64,000 bases of DNA from Streptomyces sp. VRA16 Mangrove soil (GTDB taxonomy: Bacteria > Actinomycetota > Actinomycetes > Streptomycetales > Streptomycetaceae): contig NZ_JAFVLN010000001.1 of the NCBI RefSeq assembly GCF_017377775.1, positions 434,001 to 498,000 on the forward strand. Direction: 5' to 3'. Each line of letters begins with the position of its first letter. Position 1 is the stretch's first letter. The position numbers and the translations under genes were made by a program. This document shows, piece after piece, positions 7,954 through 17,925 of this stretch. The notes beneath the pieces are model-generated. The model made no database searches. It was not told the origin of the DNA and worked only from the letters and a program-made list of their open reading frames with translations.

Positions 7954-8898
7954 ATGAACGCCATGACCACCATGAACGTCACCGACCCCCACACCGGCCT
8001 CGGCCCGGTGCGCCACGTGCGCACCGACGTCCTCGACATCGCCTACCACGCCGTCGGCCCGGCGCGGGGCCGGCCCGTACTCCTCCTGCACGGCTGGCCG
8101 TTCAGCCCGGTCGGCTCCTACGCCGAGGTGGCGCCCGCGCTCGCCCGCCGCGGGCACCGCTGCTACATCCCCTATCTGCGCGGCCACGGAGAGACCCGCT
8201 TCCTGAACGCGAACACCGTCAGGTCCGGCCAGCAGGCGGCGCTCGGCGCGGACCTCCTCGCGTTCATGGACGCGCTGGACATCCCCCGGGCCCTGTTCGC
8301 CGGGTACGACTGGGGCGGCCGCGCCGGTGACGTCGCCGCCGCCCTGTGGCCCGAGCGCTGCACCGGCCTCGTCTCCGTGAACGGCTATCTGATCCAGAAC
8401 CTCGCCACCGCACAGAACCCGCTGGCCGCCCGACAGGAGGAGGGCTACTGGTACTTCTTCTACTTCGCCACCGAACGCGGCCGAAAGGGACTGCAACGCA
8501 ATCGCGAGGACCTGGCCCGCGTCGTCTGGCACCGCAACTCGCCCCAATGGCGTTTCACCGAGGCCGAGTTCGCGCAGACGGCGACACTGTGGAGCAATCC
8601 CGATTACGTCGATGTCGTGATCCACGGCTACCGCCACCGCCTGGGCCTCGCCCCGGGCGATCCGGCGTACGACGAACTGGAGCGCCGCCTGCTGGAGCAG
8701 CCGAAGATCACCGTCCCCGCCGTCACCCTCGACGGCAGCGACGACGGCGTCCTCCCGCCCACCGACGGCAGCGGCTACGCACCGCACTTCGCCGGGCCGT
8801 GGACCCACCACATCGTCCCCGGCGCGGGGCACAACCTGCCCCAGGAACAGCCCGCCGCGTTCACCGCCGCCGTGCTCGAAGTCGCCGCGATGCCCTGA
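7954..8898 (+). CDS. Alpha/beta hydrolase, epoxide-hydrolase-like
   Basis: Cytoplasmic 314-residue hydrolase. The oxyanion motif HGWP follows the first core strands. The nucleophile elbow reads G-Y-D-W-G-G with Asp near 119, an Asp nucleophile as in epoxide hydrolases and haloalkane dehalogenases rather than the Ser of esterases. The acid is in G-S-D-D-G near 265 and the His in G-A-G-H-N near 293. A lid region rich in Trp and Tyr lies between. The ATG at 7954 follows GGAGG by six bases, although the frame is open upstream. The divergent TetR gene probably represses it. Dehalogenase activity cannot be excluded. Confidence 0.85.
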   Translation: MNAMTTMNVTDPHTGLGPVRHVRTDVLDIAYHAVGPARGRPVLLLHGWPFSPVGSYAEVAPALARRGHRCYIPYLRGHGETRFLNANTVRSGQQAALGADLLAFMDALDIPRALFAGYDWGGRAGDVAAALWPERCTGLVSVNGYLIQNLATAQNPLAARQEEGYWYFFYFATERGRKGLQRNREDLARVVWHRNSPQWRFTEAEFAQTATLWSNPDYVDVVIHGYRHRLGLAPGDPAYDELERRLLEQPKITVPAVTLDGSDDGVLPPTDGSGYAPHFAGPWTHHIVPGAGHNLPQEQPAAFTAAVLEVAAMP

Positions 8899-8927
8899 AC
8901 CACCCGGGCCCACGCGCAGAGCGGGGC

Positions 8928-8939
8928 AGTCGATCGACT
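8928..8939. promoter_or_regulatory. 12-bp perfect palindrome upstream of a TetR gene
   Basis: AGTCGATCGACT lies 65 bp before the GTG of the 9004 TetR gene and just after the hydrolase stop. It could be an autoregulatory operator. Confidence 0.4.
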
Positions 8940-9003
8940 CATGCGCGCGGACGGCCGCCCTGTCACCGTTGACGGCGAACCGCACCGAGGAAAGGAAGCC
9001 GAC

Positions 9004-9579
9004 GTGGCGCGTCGCCGTGAGTTCGACACCGACGTGGCGGTGGGGCGGGCCATGCGTCTGTTCCGCAGGCAGAGCTACCACGGCACCCCCATGCCCCAGG
9101 TGATGGCCCTGCTGGGCATCGGCAGCGGCAGCCTCTATGCGGCCTTCGGCTCGAAGGACGGTTTGTACGCGAGGGCCCTCGCACGCCACTGCGACGAGCT
9201 CGTCGCGGAGCTCGACCGGGGCATGAACACCGGCGCGGACGTCAGGACCGCGCTGCACACGTTCCTCACGGACGTGGTCGCGGCCGGTCTCGACGATCCG
9301 GAGCGGGGCTGCCTGCTCGTCAGGGCGGCGACCGAACGCACCGACCACGGCCCGACGGCGCAGCGGGTCGAAGAGACCATGGCCGCGGTGGAGTCCGTAC
9401 TGACCGGCGCGCTGGAACAGGCACGGGCCCGCGGCGAACTGGGCGGCGGGCACAGCCCGGTGGAACTGGCCCGCTTCCTCACCACCTTCGTCCAGGGACT
9501 GCACGTCATGAGCAACGCCCGCGCCGACCGGGCCTTCCTGGAGTCCGCCGTCGCCGGTGCGCTGCGGGCCCTGGACTGA
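9004..9579 (+). CDS. TetR-family regulator
   Basis: The 191-residue protein has an N-terminal helix-turn-helix (about residues 25-50: M-P-Q-V-M-A-L-L-G-I-G-S-G-S-L-Y-A-A-F) followed by a C-terminal domain of the TetR_C type seen in regulators with the S-K-D-G-L-Y-A-R-A-L linker. The GTG at 9004 is chosen because AAAGGAA precedes it by about seven bases, and the longer upstream reading lacks TetR character. It follows the hydrolase gene in the same direction but after 105 bp with its own palindrome, so it is probably a separate unit. Its target is not evident. Confidence 0.88.
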   Translation: MARRREFDTDVAVGRAMRLFRRQSYHGTPMPQVMALLGIGSGSLYAAFGSKDGLYARALARHCDELVAELDRGMNTGADVRTALHTFLTDVVAAGLDDPERGCLLVRAATERTDHGPTAQRVEETMAAVESVLTGALEQARARGELGGGHSPVELARFLTTFVQGLHVMSNARADRAFLESAVAGALRALD

Positions 9580-9588
9580 GGCCCCGCC

Positions 9589-11829
9589 TCACACGTCGGG
9601 CCCGGACAGCGCCTCGGCCTTGGCCCGCATCTGCGCGGCGCGCGCGACCCGCAGGGCACCGAGCAGCTCCGCCGACCGCAGCCAGCCGGCCCGCGCCCGC
9701 GCCGTGTCCCCGCGCTCCAGAAGAGCGGACGCCAGCAGGTCCCAGACCTCGGCCCGGCCGTAGTCGTCGAGCACCTCGCCGAACAGCCGCAACGAGGCCT
9801 CGTACGCGTCGACGGCCGCATCGAGTTCACCGAGACCCTGCCGGGCGACCCCCAGGGCCTGCCAGACGGCCGCCTCGAACCGCCGGTCACCGGCCGCGCG
9901 CAGCAGAGGGACGGCCTCCTCGCAGGTGGCGATGGCCTGCCGGTGCTCGCCCAGCCGGGCGAGGACCCAGCCGAGGTCGGCCAGGGCGCGCCCGACCTTG
10001 TCCGGTGCGTCGAGCGACCGGTAGAGCGCCAGGGCGTTGCGCGCGTGCGCACACGACTCCACGAGGCGGTCCTGACGGTCACGCAGCCAGCCGACGTTCA
10101 GCTCGGCGCGCGCCCGCAGGGCGGCGGGCAGCCGGGGCAGATGCGCGAGGAGAACGGCGGTCGGTTCGTCGGCGTCGTCCGGGTGCCCCAGCTCGATCAG
10201 CGCGCGCCCCAGATTCGCGCAACTCCTGACCACACCCGTCGGGTCGTCGAGGGCGAGCGCCGCCTCCAGCGCGACGCCCTGCGCAGCGATCAACTCGGTC
10301 CAGCGGCCCGCCACCGCGTTGTAGCCCACCCACTCCAGGGCGAGATCGAGAAGATGGCGCCGCAGCCGCGGATCGGCCAGATGCCGCAGTGCCGCGGCCG
10401 TCGTCGACTCCTCCCGGGCGTACCAGTCCAGGGCCTCGGCGCGGCTGCCGACCACGACACGGGCCACGCCCTCGGCCGCCGCGCCCGGCGGATCGTCCTT
10501 GTAGCGGGACACGAAAAGCCCCGCCGTGTAAGCGTTGTGGCGCAGATAGTCCAAAAGCCTCATCTCGGCGGCCGTCCGGTCGTCCCCCTCCTGCTCGACG
10601 AGCTCGACACCGTACGCGCGCACCAGGTCGTGCAGGACGTACCGGCCGTCCGCGTCCTGCGCGAGCAGGCTCGCGGCGGTCAGCTCCCGCAGATGGCGAC
10701 GGACCGGCGCCACCTCGATCCCCACGAGCGAGGCCGCGGCCTCCACGGACGTGGCCGGTCCCGGGTGCAGTGCCACGTGCCGGAAGACCCGTGCCGTCGC
10801 GGCGGGCAGGGCCCGGTACGACCAGGAGAAGACGGCCCGGACGTCCGCGCGCCGGTCGTCCGCCGACAGCGCGTCGAGCCGTGCCTCCGCCAGCTCACGC
10901 ACCGCCCGCCGCAGCGACAGCTCCGGGCTCGCGCTCAACTGGGCACCGATCACGGCGACCGCCAGCGGCAGCCGCCCGCACAACTCCACCAGGTCCACGG
11001 CCGCCTCGGGTTCGGCGCGGCACCGCTCGCCGCCGATCCGCGCGGCCAGCGCCGTCACCGCCTCGTCCCGCCCCCACACGTCGAGACCGATCAGCGTGGC
11101 GCCCTCGGTCGCGGCGAGCCCCGAGAGCCGGTTGCGGGACGTCACGATGGTCAGGGACGCCGCGGAGGCGGGCAGCAGCGGCCTGACCTGCTCGGCGTCG
11201 CGCGCGTTGTCCAGCAGCACGATCAGCCGCTTCGACACCGTCAGCTGCCGGAACAGGGCACTGCGCTCGTCGGTGGCGCGCGGCAGCTCCCCGCTGGGCG
11301 TGCCGAGCGCGGTGAGGAAGGTACCGAGCGCCTCGTTCGGATCCAGCGGCCGCCGGGTGTCCTCGAACCCGCGCAGATTCACGTACAGCTGGCCGTCCGG
11401 GAACCGGTCCGCGACCTGGTGCGCCCAGTGCACCGCCAACGTCGTCTTGCCGACGCCCGCCATGCCGCCGATCGCCGCGATCACGCCGGGCCCGGCCCCC
11501 TCCACGACCGGTGACACGACACCGTGCACCGTCGCCAGCGCCTGGCGGCGGCCGCGGAACAGGGCCAGATCGGGCGGCAGTTGGCGGGGCGCGGACGCGG
11601 GCCGGCGCGCCGACGCCGCCTTGGTCATGCGGCGTCGCGCCTCCTCGTCCAGGCCGAGCGCGTCCAGCAGCTCGCCCAGCGTCGCCCGCCGCGGCAGGCT
11701 CCTGCCCCGCTCCATGTCGCTGATGGCGCGGGCACTGACCCCGGACGTCTCCGCGAGGCCCTCCAAAGTCAGCAAGGAATGCTGCCGCGCCTCACGCAGC
11801 AGTGCGCCGAACGACGTCCCTGTCTCCAT
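9589..11829 (-). CDS. XRE / NB-ARC / TPR regulator (copy 1)
   Basis: The 746-residue protein resembles AfsR-type signal-transduction NTPases but with an XRE helix-turn-helix (about residues 7-65) in place of a SARP domain. The NB-ARC P-loop G-G-M-A-G-V-G-K-T-T lies near 122-131, a Walker B-like run L-I-V-L-L-D-N-A-R near 205, followed by winged-helix sequence (Y-V-L-H-D-L-V-R-A-Y) and TPR-like helices over the C-terminal third. ATP-driven switching of DNA binding is the expected mode. The ATG at 11829 follows GGAGG by five bases, and the longer frame has an implausible N-terminus. It is closely paralogous to, and divergent from, the gene at 12081. Confidence 0.88.
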   Translation of the reverse strand: METGTSFGALLREARQHSLLTLEGLAETSGVSARAISDMERGRSLPRRATLGELLDALGLDEEARRRMTKAASARRPASAPRQLPPDLALFRGRRQALATVHGVVSPVVEGAGPGVIAAIGGMAGVGKTTLAVHWAHQVADRFPDGQLYVNLRGFEDTRRPLDPNEALGTFLTALGTPSGELPRATDERSALFRQLTVSKRLIVLLDNARDAEQVRPLLPASAASLTIVTSRNRLSGLAATEGATLIGLDVWGRDEAVTALAARIGGERCRAEPEAAVDLVELCGRLPLAVAVIGAQLSASPELSLRRAVRELAEARLDALSADDRRADVRAVFSWSYRALPAATARVFRHVALHPGPATSVEAAASLVGIEVAPVRRHLRELTAASLLAQDADGRYVLHDLVRAYGVELVEQEGDDRTAAEMRLLDYLRHNAYTAGLFVSRYKDDPPGAAAEGVARVVVGSRAEALDWYAREESTTAAALRHLADPRLRRHLLDLALEWVGYNAVAGRWTELIAAQGVALEAALALDDPTGVVRSCANLGRALIELGHPDDADEPTAVLLAHLPRLPAALRARAELNVGWLRDRQDRLVESCAHARNALALYRSLDAPDKVGRALADLGWVLARLGEHRQAIATCEEAVPLLRAAGDRRFEAAVWQALGVARQGLGELDAAVDAYEASLRLFGEVLDDYGRAEVWDLLASALLERGDTARARAGWLRSAELLGALRVARAAQMRAKAEALSGPDV

Positions 11830-12080
11830 CCCCACCTCCGGCCGGTGCCCAGTTCCGGCGGGCACAAGGTATCCGCAGAGCGCCGCACACCGGCACGGCG
11901 TCTCAGCCGGTGAGCCCGCGTGCGCAGCCGCGGGCGGTCGCTCGCCCTCCGGCAGGGGCGAGTTCACGCCGTACCGGCGGCAGGAACAGGAACGGTCGAT
12001 CCAGAACTGTTACTTTTACGTTTTTCCGCAGTGGCGGTGGCTCGTGGGAGCGGGCCGGCGCGGTGCCTGGCTGGGTGGGG

Positions 12081-14381
12081 ATGGACAAGAGCACGTTCGG
12101 CCTTCTGTTGCGCGAGGCGCGACAGCGCTCCCTGCTGACCCTGGAAGGGCTCGCCGAGGCGTCCGGGGTCAGCGTCCGGGCCATCAGCGACATGGAGCGG
12201 GGCAAGAGCCTGCCCCGCCAGAACACACTGGGCGAGCTGCTCGACGCGCTCGGCCTGGACGAGGAGGCGCGGCGCCGCTTCGTGCAGCGGGCTACGGCCC
12301 CCGCGGGCGCGCCGCGGACCGGCGCGCCCCGCCAACTGCCCCCGGATCTCGTGGTGTTCCGCGGGCGCACGGACGCGCTGACCGCGGCCCGGGGCGTCAC
12401 CGACCAGGTCGCCGCCGACGGCGGACACGTCGTCGTCTGCGCGATCGGCGGCATGGCGGGCGTGGGCAAGACGGCGCTCGCCGTGCACTGGGCGCACCAG
12501 GTCGCGGACCGCTTCCCGGACGGCCAGCTGTACGTGAATCTGCGCGGGTTCGACCCGTCGGGGCCGCCCCTCGACCCCGGCGAGGCCCTCGGCGGATTCC
12601 TCCGCGCCCTGGGCGTGCCCAGCAGCGACCTGCCCGCCGGCACGGAGGAGCGTGCCGCGCTGTTCCGGCAGCGGACCGCGGCCCTGCGCCTCGTCGTCGT
12701 CCTCGACAACGCAGGTGACTCCGCGCAGGTGCGGCCCCTGCTGCCGGCCTCCGCCGGCAGTCTGACCCTGGTCACCTCACGGGACCAGCTCTCCGGACTC
12801 GCGGCGGTGGAGGGCGCCGCGATGTTCCGGCTCGACGTGTGGACACCGGCGGAGGCGCGGGCCGCCCTGGAGGCCCGGATCGGCGAGGAGCGCTGCCGGG
12901 CGGAACCTGAGGCCGTCGCCGAACTCGCCGAACTGTGCGGGAACCTGCCCCTGGCGATCGCCGTGGTGGGCGCCCAGTTGAGCGCCGAGCCCAAGATGCG
13001 ACTCGCCCTAGGCGTCCGGGAGTTGAGGCAGACGCGGCCCCGGCTCGACGCGCTCTCGACGGACGACCGGCGCGTCGACGTCCGCGCCGTCTTCTCCTGG
13101 TCCTACCGGGCGCTCACCCCGGACACCGCCCGGCTCTTCCGGCACCTGTCGGTCCACCCCGGGCCGACGGTCTCCGCCGAAGCCGCCGCGTCCCTCGCGG
13201 GTGTGCCCCTGCCGGTGGCCCGCCGCCACCTGCGGGAGCTCACCGCGGCCAGCCTGCTGTCCCGGGACGCCGACGGCCGCTACGTCCTGCACGACCTGGT
13301 CCGCGAATACGCCCGCGAACTCCTCGCCCAGGAACGTGACGACGCCCCGGCCGCCCGCGCCCGCCTCCTCGACTACCTGTCCCACAACGCGCACCGCGCG
13401 AACGAGTTCGTCGCCCACCTCGTCCCCGAACCGGACGTGCCGCCCGTCGACGGAGTCGTCGAGGTCGCGCTCGACAACCGCGCCGAGGCGCTGGACTGGT
13501 TCCGCCAGGAGGAGTCGACCGTGGGCGCCGCCGCGCGCGCCACCGACGACCCGCGCCTGCTGGAGCACCGCGTGCGCCTCACCCTGGAGTGGGTCAGCCA
13601 CAACGTGACGTCGGGCCGCTGGTCCGAGGAGACCGAGATGGCACGCCTCGGCCTCGACGCGGCGCTCGCGCTCGACGACGGGGTGTCCGTCGGGAAGATC
13701 CGTTCGGTGCTGGCCAGAAGCCTCATCGAGACCGGACGCGTCGCCGAGGCCGACGAGGTGATCGACCTCATGCTGGCGCAGCTGGCGGAGCTGCCGCCGG
13801 ACACACGGGCCCGCCTGGAGCGGGAGATCGGCTTCTTCCGCATCCGCGAGGGCCGCTTCGACGAGGCCCTGCGCCACGCCCGTACGAACCTTGCCCTGCA
13901 CCGGGAGGCGGGACGACTCGACGGCATCGCGAGCGGACTGAGCAACGTGGGCTGGGTGCTCGCCCACCTCGGCGCGTACCAGGAGGCGATCGACACCTGC
14001 GAGGAGGCGATACCCCTGCTGCGCGAGGTCGGCGACCTGCGGTTCGAGGCGGGAGCCTGGCAGGGGATCGGCTACGCCCGCCAGGGACTCGGCGACCTCG
14101 ACGCGGCCGTCGCCGGCTACGAGAGATCACGGGCACTGTTCGCCGAACTCCTCGACGACTACAGCCAGGCGGGCGTCCTCGACCATCTGGCCACCGTGCA
14201 GGTGGAGTCGGGCGACACGGAACGGGCAAGGGAGAACTGGATGCGCGCGGCCGAACTGCTCGACACCCTGCGCACGGTGGCGGCCGCGGAGATGCGGGCG
14301 AAGGCGCGGGCCCTGCCGCGACCGGTCGACCGGCCCGGCGGCGGCGAGCCCGAGGAGGCCGACCGAGAGGGGCACAGGTGA
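12081..14381 (+). CDS. XRE / NB-ARC / TPR regulator (copy 2)
   Basis: The 766-residue paralogue of the divergent gene has the same domain order: XRE helix-turn-helix (1-60), NB-ARC P-loop G-G-M-A-G-V-G-K-T-A near 122-131, winged helix, then TPR helices from about 560. Long stretches around the P-loop are identical in the two proteins, so this looks like a local duplication followed by divergence. The ATG at 12081 matches the start of copy 1 in alignment and follows a similar G-rich ribosome site. The stop overlaps the GTG of the next gene in a GTGA junction, so the FAD oxidoreductase is co-translated. The 250-bp gap to copy 1 must hold both promoters. Confidence 0.88.
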   Translation: MDKSTFGLLLREARQRSLLTLEGLAEASGVSVRAISDMERGKSLPRQNTLGELLDALGLDEEARRRFVQRATAPAGAPRTGAPRQLPPDLVVFRGRTDALTAARGVTDQVAADGGHVVVCAIGGMAGVGKTALAVHWAHQVADRFPDGQLYVNLRGFDPSGPPLDPGEALGGFLRALGVPSSDLPAGTEERAALFRQRTAALRLVVVLDNAGDSAQVRPLLPASAGSLTLVTSRDQLSGLAAVEGAAMFRLDVWTPAEARAALEARIGEERCRAEPEAVAELAELCGNLPLAIAVVGAQLSAEPKMRLALGVRELRQTRPRLDALSTDDRRVDVRAVFSWSYRALTPDTARLFRHLSVHPGPTVSAEAAASLAGVPLPVARRHLRELTAASLLSRDADGRYVLHDLVREYARELLAQERDDAPAARARLLDYLSHNAHRANEFVAHLVPEPDVPPVDGVVEVALDNRAEALDWFRQEESTVGAAARATDDPRLLEHRVRLTLEWVSHNVTSGRWSEETEMARLGLDAALALDDGVSVGKIRSVLARSLIETGRVAEADEVIDLMLAQLAELPPDTRARLEREIGFFRIREGRFDEALRHARTNLALHREAGRLDGIASGLSNVGWVLAHLGAYQEAIDTCEEAIPLLREVGDLRFEAGAWQGIGYARQGLGDLDAAVAGYERSRALFAELLDDYSQAGVLDHLATVQVESGDTERARENWMRAAELLDTLRTVAAAEMRAKARALPRPVDRPGGGEPEEADREGHR

Positions 14382-15502
14382 GCACCGGATCCGGCGAACG
14401 GCCGAAGCGCGTAGCCGTCATCGGCGTGGGCGTCCTCGGCGCCAGTACGGGCTGGAACCTGGCCCGGCGCGGCGTCCGCGTCGTCCTCGTCGACGCGGGG
14501 CGGCCGGGCGAAGGCGTCACCGACTGGTCCTTCTCGTGGGTCAACGCCTCCAACAAGACGGTGAGCAGGGCCTATTACGAGCTGAACATCGCGGGCATGG
14601 CCGAGCACCGCGCGCTCGCCGCGGCCGTCGGGCCCGGCGCGTGGTGGCATCCGAGCGGCCATCTGCGCTGGGCGGACGACCCCGATGCGCAGGCCGCGCA
14701 CCTGAGGACGGCCGAACTGCTCGCCGACCGGGGCTACCGGGTCGAGACGCTCACGGGCGCCGACGTGCGCCGCCGCCTCGAACCCGCCGTCGACGTGCCC
14801 GACGGGACGCCCGTGCTGCACTACCCGGACGAGGCGTGGGTGCACGGCCGCCGACTCGTCGGCAGCCTGGTCGAGGAGGCCGTCGCGTCCGGCGCCGAAC
14901 TCCGCCGCGACACCGCGGCCGACGCGATCGTCACCGGCGCGGACGGGAGCGTACGCGGCGTCCACCTGGCCGACGGGAGCCGCCTCGACGTCGACGCCGT
15001 CGTGAACGCGGCGGGCCCCCACGCCACCCGCGTCGCCGGGTTCGTCGCACGCGACCTGCCGATGCGCAGGGAACCCGGCGCCGTCACCCGCCTGCACTGC
15101 GACCGGGTGCCGGTCCACCGGGCCATGCACGCGCCGCACGTCGAGATCCGCCCCGACGGCGACACGTCCGTCGTGCTCCACAGCCGCGAGACCGACGCCC
15201 TCATCGACAGCGGCGCCGCACCGGCGGACCTCGCACGGCACCTGCACACGGCGGCCCGGCAGGTCGTACCCGCACTCGGCGCCGCCCGCATCACCCGCAC
15301 CCGGATCGCCCACCGGCCCGTACCCGTCGACGGATTCCCCTCCGTGGGAGCGGTGCCGGACGTCCCCGGCTACTACGAGGCCGTCACCCACAGCGGCATC
15401 ACCCTCGGCCCGGTCGTCGGCCGGCTGCTCGCCGCGGAGATCGTGGACGGCGAGCGCCACGTCCTGCTCAAGGACTTCCGGGCGGAGCGGTTCGCGGAGT
15501 GA
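14378..15502 (+). CDS. FAD-dependent oxidoreductase (DAO family)
   Basis: The 374-residue protein opens with a Rossmann dinucleotide motif (V-A-V-I-G-V-G-V-L-G-A-S) and has the DadA/glycine-oxidase-like layout, including a C-terminal G-I-T-L-G-P-V-V-G helix that closes on FAD. Such enzymes oxidise amino acids or other secondary amines, and the substrate is not readable here. The GTG start overlaps the preceding regulator's stop (GTGA), so expression is tied to that regulator. It is convergent with the peptide importer operon 10 bp away, which could fit amino-acid or peptide metabolism, but that is only inference. Confidence 0.85.
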   Translation: MSTGSGERPKRVAVIGVGVLGASTGWNLARRGVRVVLVDAGRPGEGVTDWSFSWVNASNKTVSRAYYELNIAGMAEHRALAAAVGPGAWWHPSGHLRWADDPDAQAAHLRTAELLADRGYRVETLTGADVRRRLEPAVDVPDGTPVLHYPDEAWVHGRRLVGSLVEEAVASGAELRRDTAADAIVTGADGSVRGVHLADGSRLDVDAVVNAAGPHATRVAGFVARDLPMRREPGAVTRLHCDRVPVHRAMHAPHVEIRPDGDTSVVLHSRETDALIDSGAAPADLARHLHTAARQVVPALGAARITRTRIAHRPVPVDGFPSVGAVPDVPGYYEAVTHSGITLGPVVGRLLAAEIVDGERHVLLKDFRAERFAE

Positions 15503-15512
15503 AGGCGACGCC

Positions 15513-16294
<782 letters not shown>

Positions 16295-16298
<4 letters not shown>

Positions 16299-17101
16299 CG
16301 CGCACCTCCGAACTCCAGCGCCGCTTCCAACTGCCGTGCGCTGTCCACCAGCGCCTTGGTGTACGCCTCGCGCGGCGCCCGTACGACATCGGCGACCGCG
16401 CCCGTCTCGACGGCGCGCCCGTCCTTCATCACGAGCACCCGGTCCGTCACCTTCGCGACCACCGCGAGATCGTGACTGACGAAGACCACGGCCATGCCGC
16501 GCTCGCGCACCAGACCGTCGATCAGCTCCAGCATCTCGGCCTGCACCGTGACGTCGAGCGCCGTCGTCGGCTCGTCCGCGACGAGCAGCGCCGGATCGCA
16601 GGCGAGCGCCATCGCGAGGGCGACGCGCTGGCGCTGGCCGCCGGAGATCTCGTGCGGGAACGCGCGGGCGATCCGGCCGGGTTCGGGCAGCCGCACCTGC
16701 TCCAGGAGCTCCGTCACCGCGGTCCGCAGGGCCCCGCCCTTCAGCCCCCGCCGCCTGCGCAGCGGTTCGGCGATCTGCCGGCCCACGCGCATCAGCGGGT
16801 CCAGGGCGGTCAGCGGCTCCTGGAAGACGACGGCCGCGCTCCGGCCGCGCACCCCGATGAGCGTCTTCTCGCTCGCGCCGACGATCGGGGTGCCGTCGAG
16901 GTCGATGTCGCCCGACACCGTCATGCCCGCGGGCAGCAGCCCGAGGACCGCCAGCGTCGTCAGGGACTTGCCCGAGCCGGACTCACCGATGATGCCGAGG
17001 CGTTCACCCCGCGCCACGTCGAAGCCGAGGTCCGAGACGAGCACGCGCCCCTCGGCCGTACGGATCGTCAGCCCGGACACGGACAGCAGCGGTTCGCTCA
17101 T
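16295..17101 (-). CDS. Oligopeptide-type ABC transporter ATPase (DppD-like)
   Basis: The 268-residue ATPase has Walker A G-E-S-G-S-G-K-S near 39-46, Q-loop V-F-Q-E-P-L-T-A-L-D-P, signature I-S-G-G-Q-R-Q-R, Walker B L-L-V-A-D-E-P and V-S-H-D-L. It powers import together with the DppF-like subunit. The ATG at 17101 overlaps the preceding permease stop (ATGA) and begins the conserved E-P-L-L-S-V-S-G-L-T strand. The frame is open further upstream but antisense-like there. Confidence 0.93.
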
Positions 17102-17925
17102 GCTCCGGCCCTTCCCTTCCGTGCGGTCGGGTCGAGGACGTCCCGCAGGCCGTCCGCGATCAGGTTCACGCCGATCACCAGGAGCACCAGCAGGATGCCC
17201 GGGGCCAGCGCGCCCGCGGGCGCCGTCGTGAACGTGGCCTGGGCCTCCTGGAGCATCCGGCCCCACGACGCGTTGGGCGGCGGCGCCCCGAGACCCAGGT
17301 ACGACAGACCGGCCTCCGCGAGCACCGCGAGCCCGAACTGCAGCGCCAGGTTCACCACGAGCGTCGGCCAGATGTTGGGCAGCACGTGCCCGGCGACGAT
17401 CCGCGGCCACGACGTGCCCGAGGTGCGCGAGGCCGTGATGTAGTCCTGCGCGAGCACCCGCTTGACCAGGATCCGGGTCAGCCGGGCCACGACCGCGCTC
17501 TGCGCGAGGCCGATCGCCAGGATCGCCGAACCGAGCGTCGCCGAGCGCGCGGCCACGATCAGCATCGCGAGCAGCAGCGTCGGGAACGCGATCAGGATGT
17601 CGAGCAGCGCCGAGAGCGTGTCGTCGAACCAGCCCTGCGCGAACGCCGCGAGCACCCCGAGGCTCACGCCGAGCACGGCGGCGATCGCCACCGCGCCCAG
17701 GCCGGCCTCCAGAGCGATCCGTGACCCGGTCATGAGCTGCGTGAACAGATCACGGCCGAGCTTGTCGGTGCCGAGCAGATGCCCGCCACCGGGCCCCGCG
17801 AGCCGACCGCCGGACGTGTCGTCGCTGTCGAACGGCAGCCAGAACAGCGAGACCAGCGCCAGCAGGGCGACGAGCCCGGCGAGCACGCCACCGGTCCACA
17901 GCGTCGGAGAGGTCCTGCGCCTCAT
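17098..17925 (-). CDS. Oligopeptide-type ABC permease (DppC-like)
   Basis: The 275-residue inner-membrane subunit has an N-terminal transmembrane helix, the L-G-T-D-K-L-G-R-D-L-F motif that marks DppC/OppC permeases, and a permease domain with the coupling EAA-like loop around A-S-R-T-S-G-T-S-W. The ATG at 17925 overlaps the DppB-like stop by four bases. It pairs with that subunit to form the channel. Confidence 0.93.
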   Translation of the reverse strand: MRRRTSPTLWTGGVLAGLVALLALVSLFWLPFDSDDTSGGRLAGPGGGHLLGTDKLGRDLFTQLMTGSRIALEAGLGAVAIAAVLGVSLGVLAAFAQGWFDDTLSALLDILIAFPTLLLAMLIVAARSATLGSAILAIGLAQSAVVARLTRILVKRVLAQDYITASRTSGTSWPRIVAGHVLPNIWPTLVVNLALQFGLAVLAEAGLSYLGLGAPPPNASWGRMLQEAQATFTTAPAGALAPGILLVLLVIGVNLIADGLRDVLDPTARKGRAGA

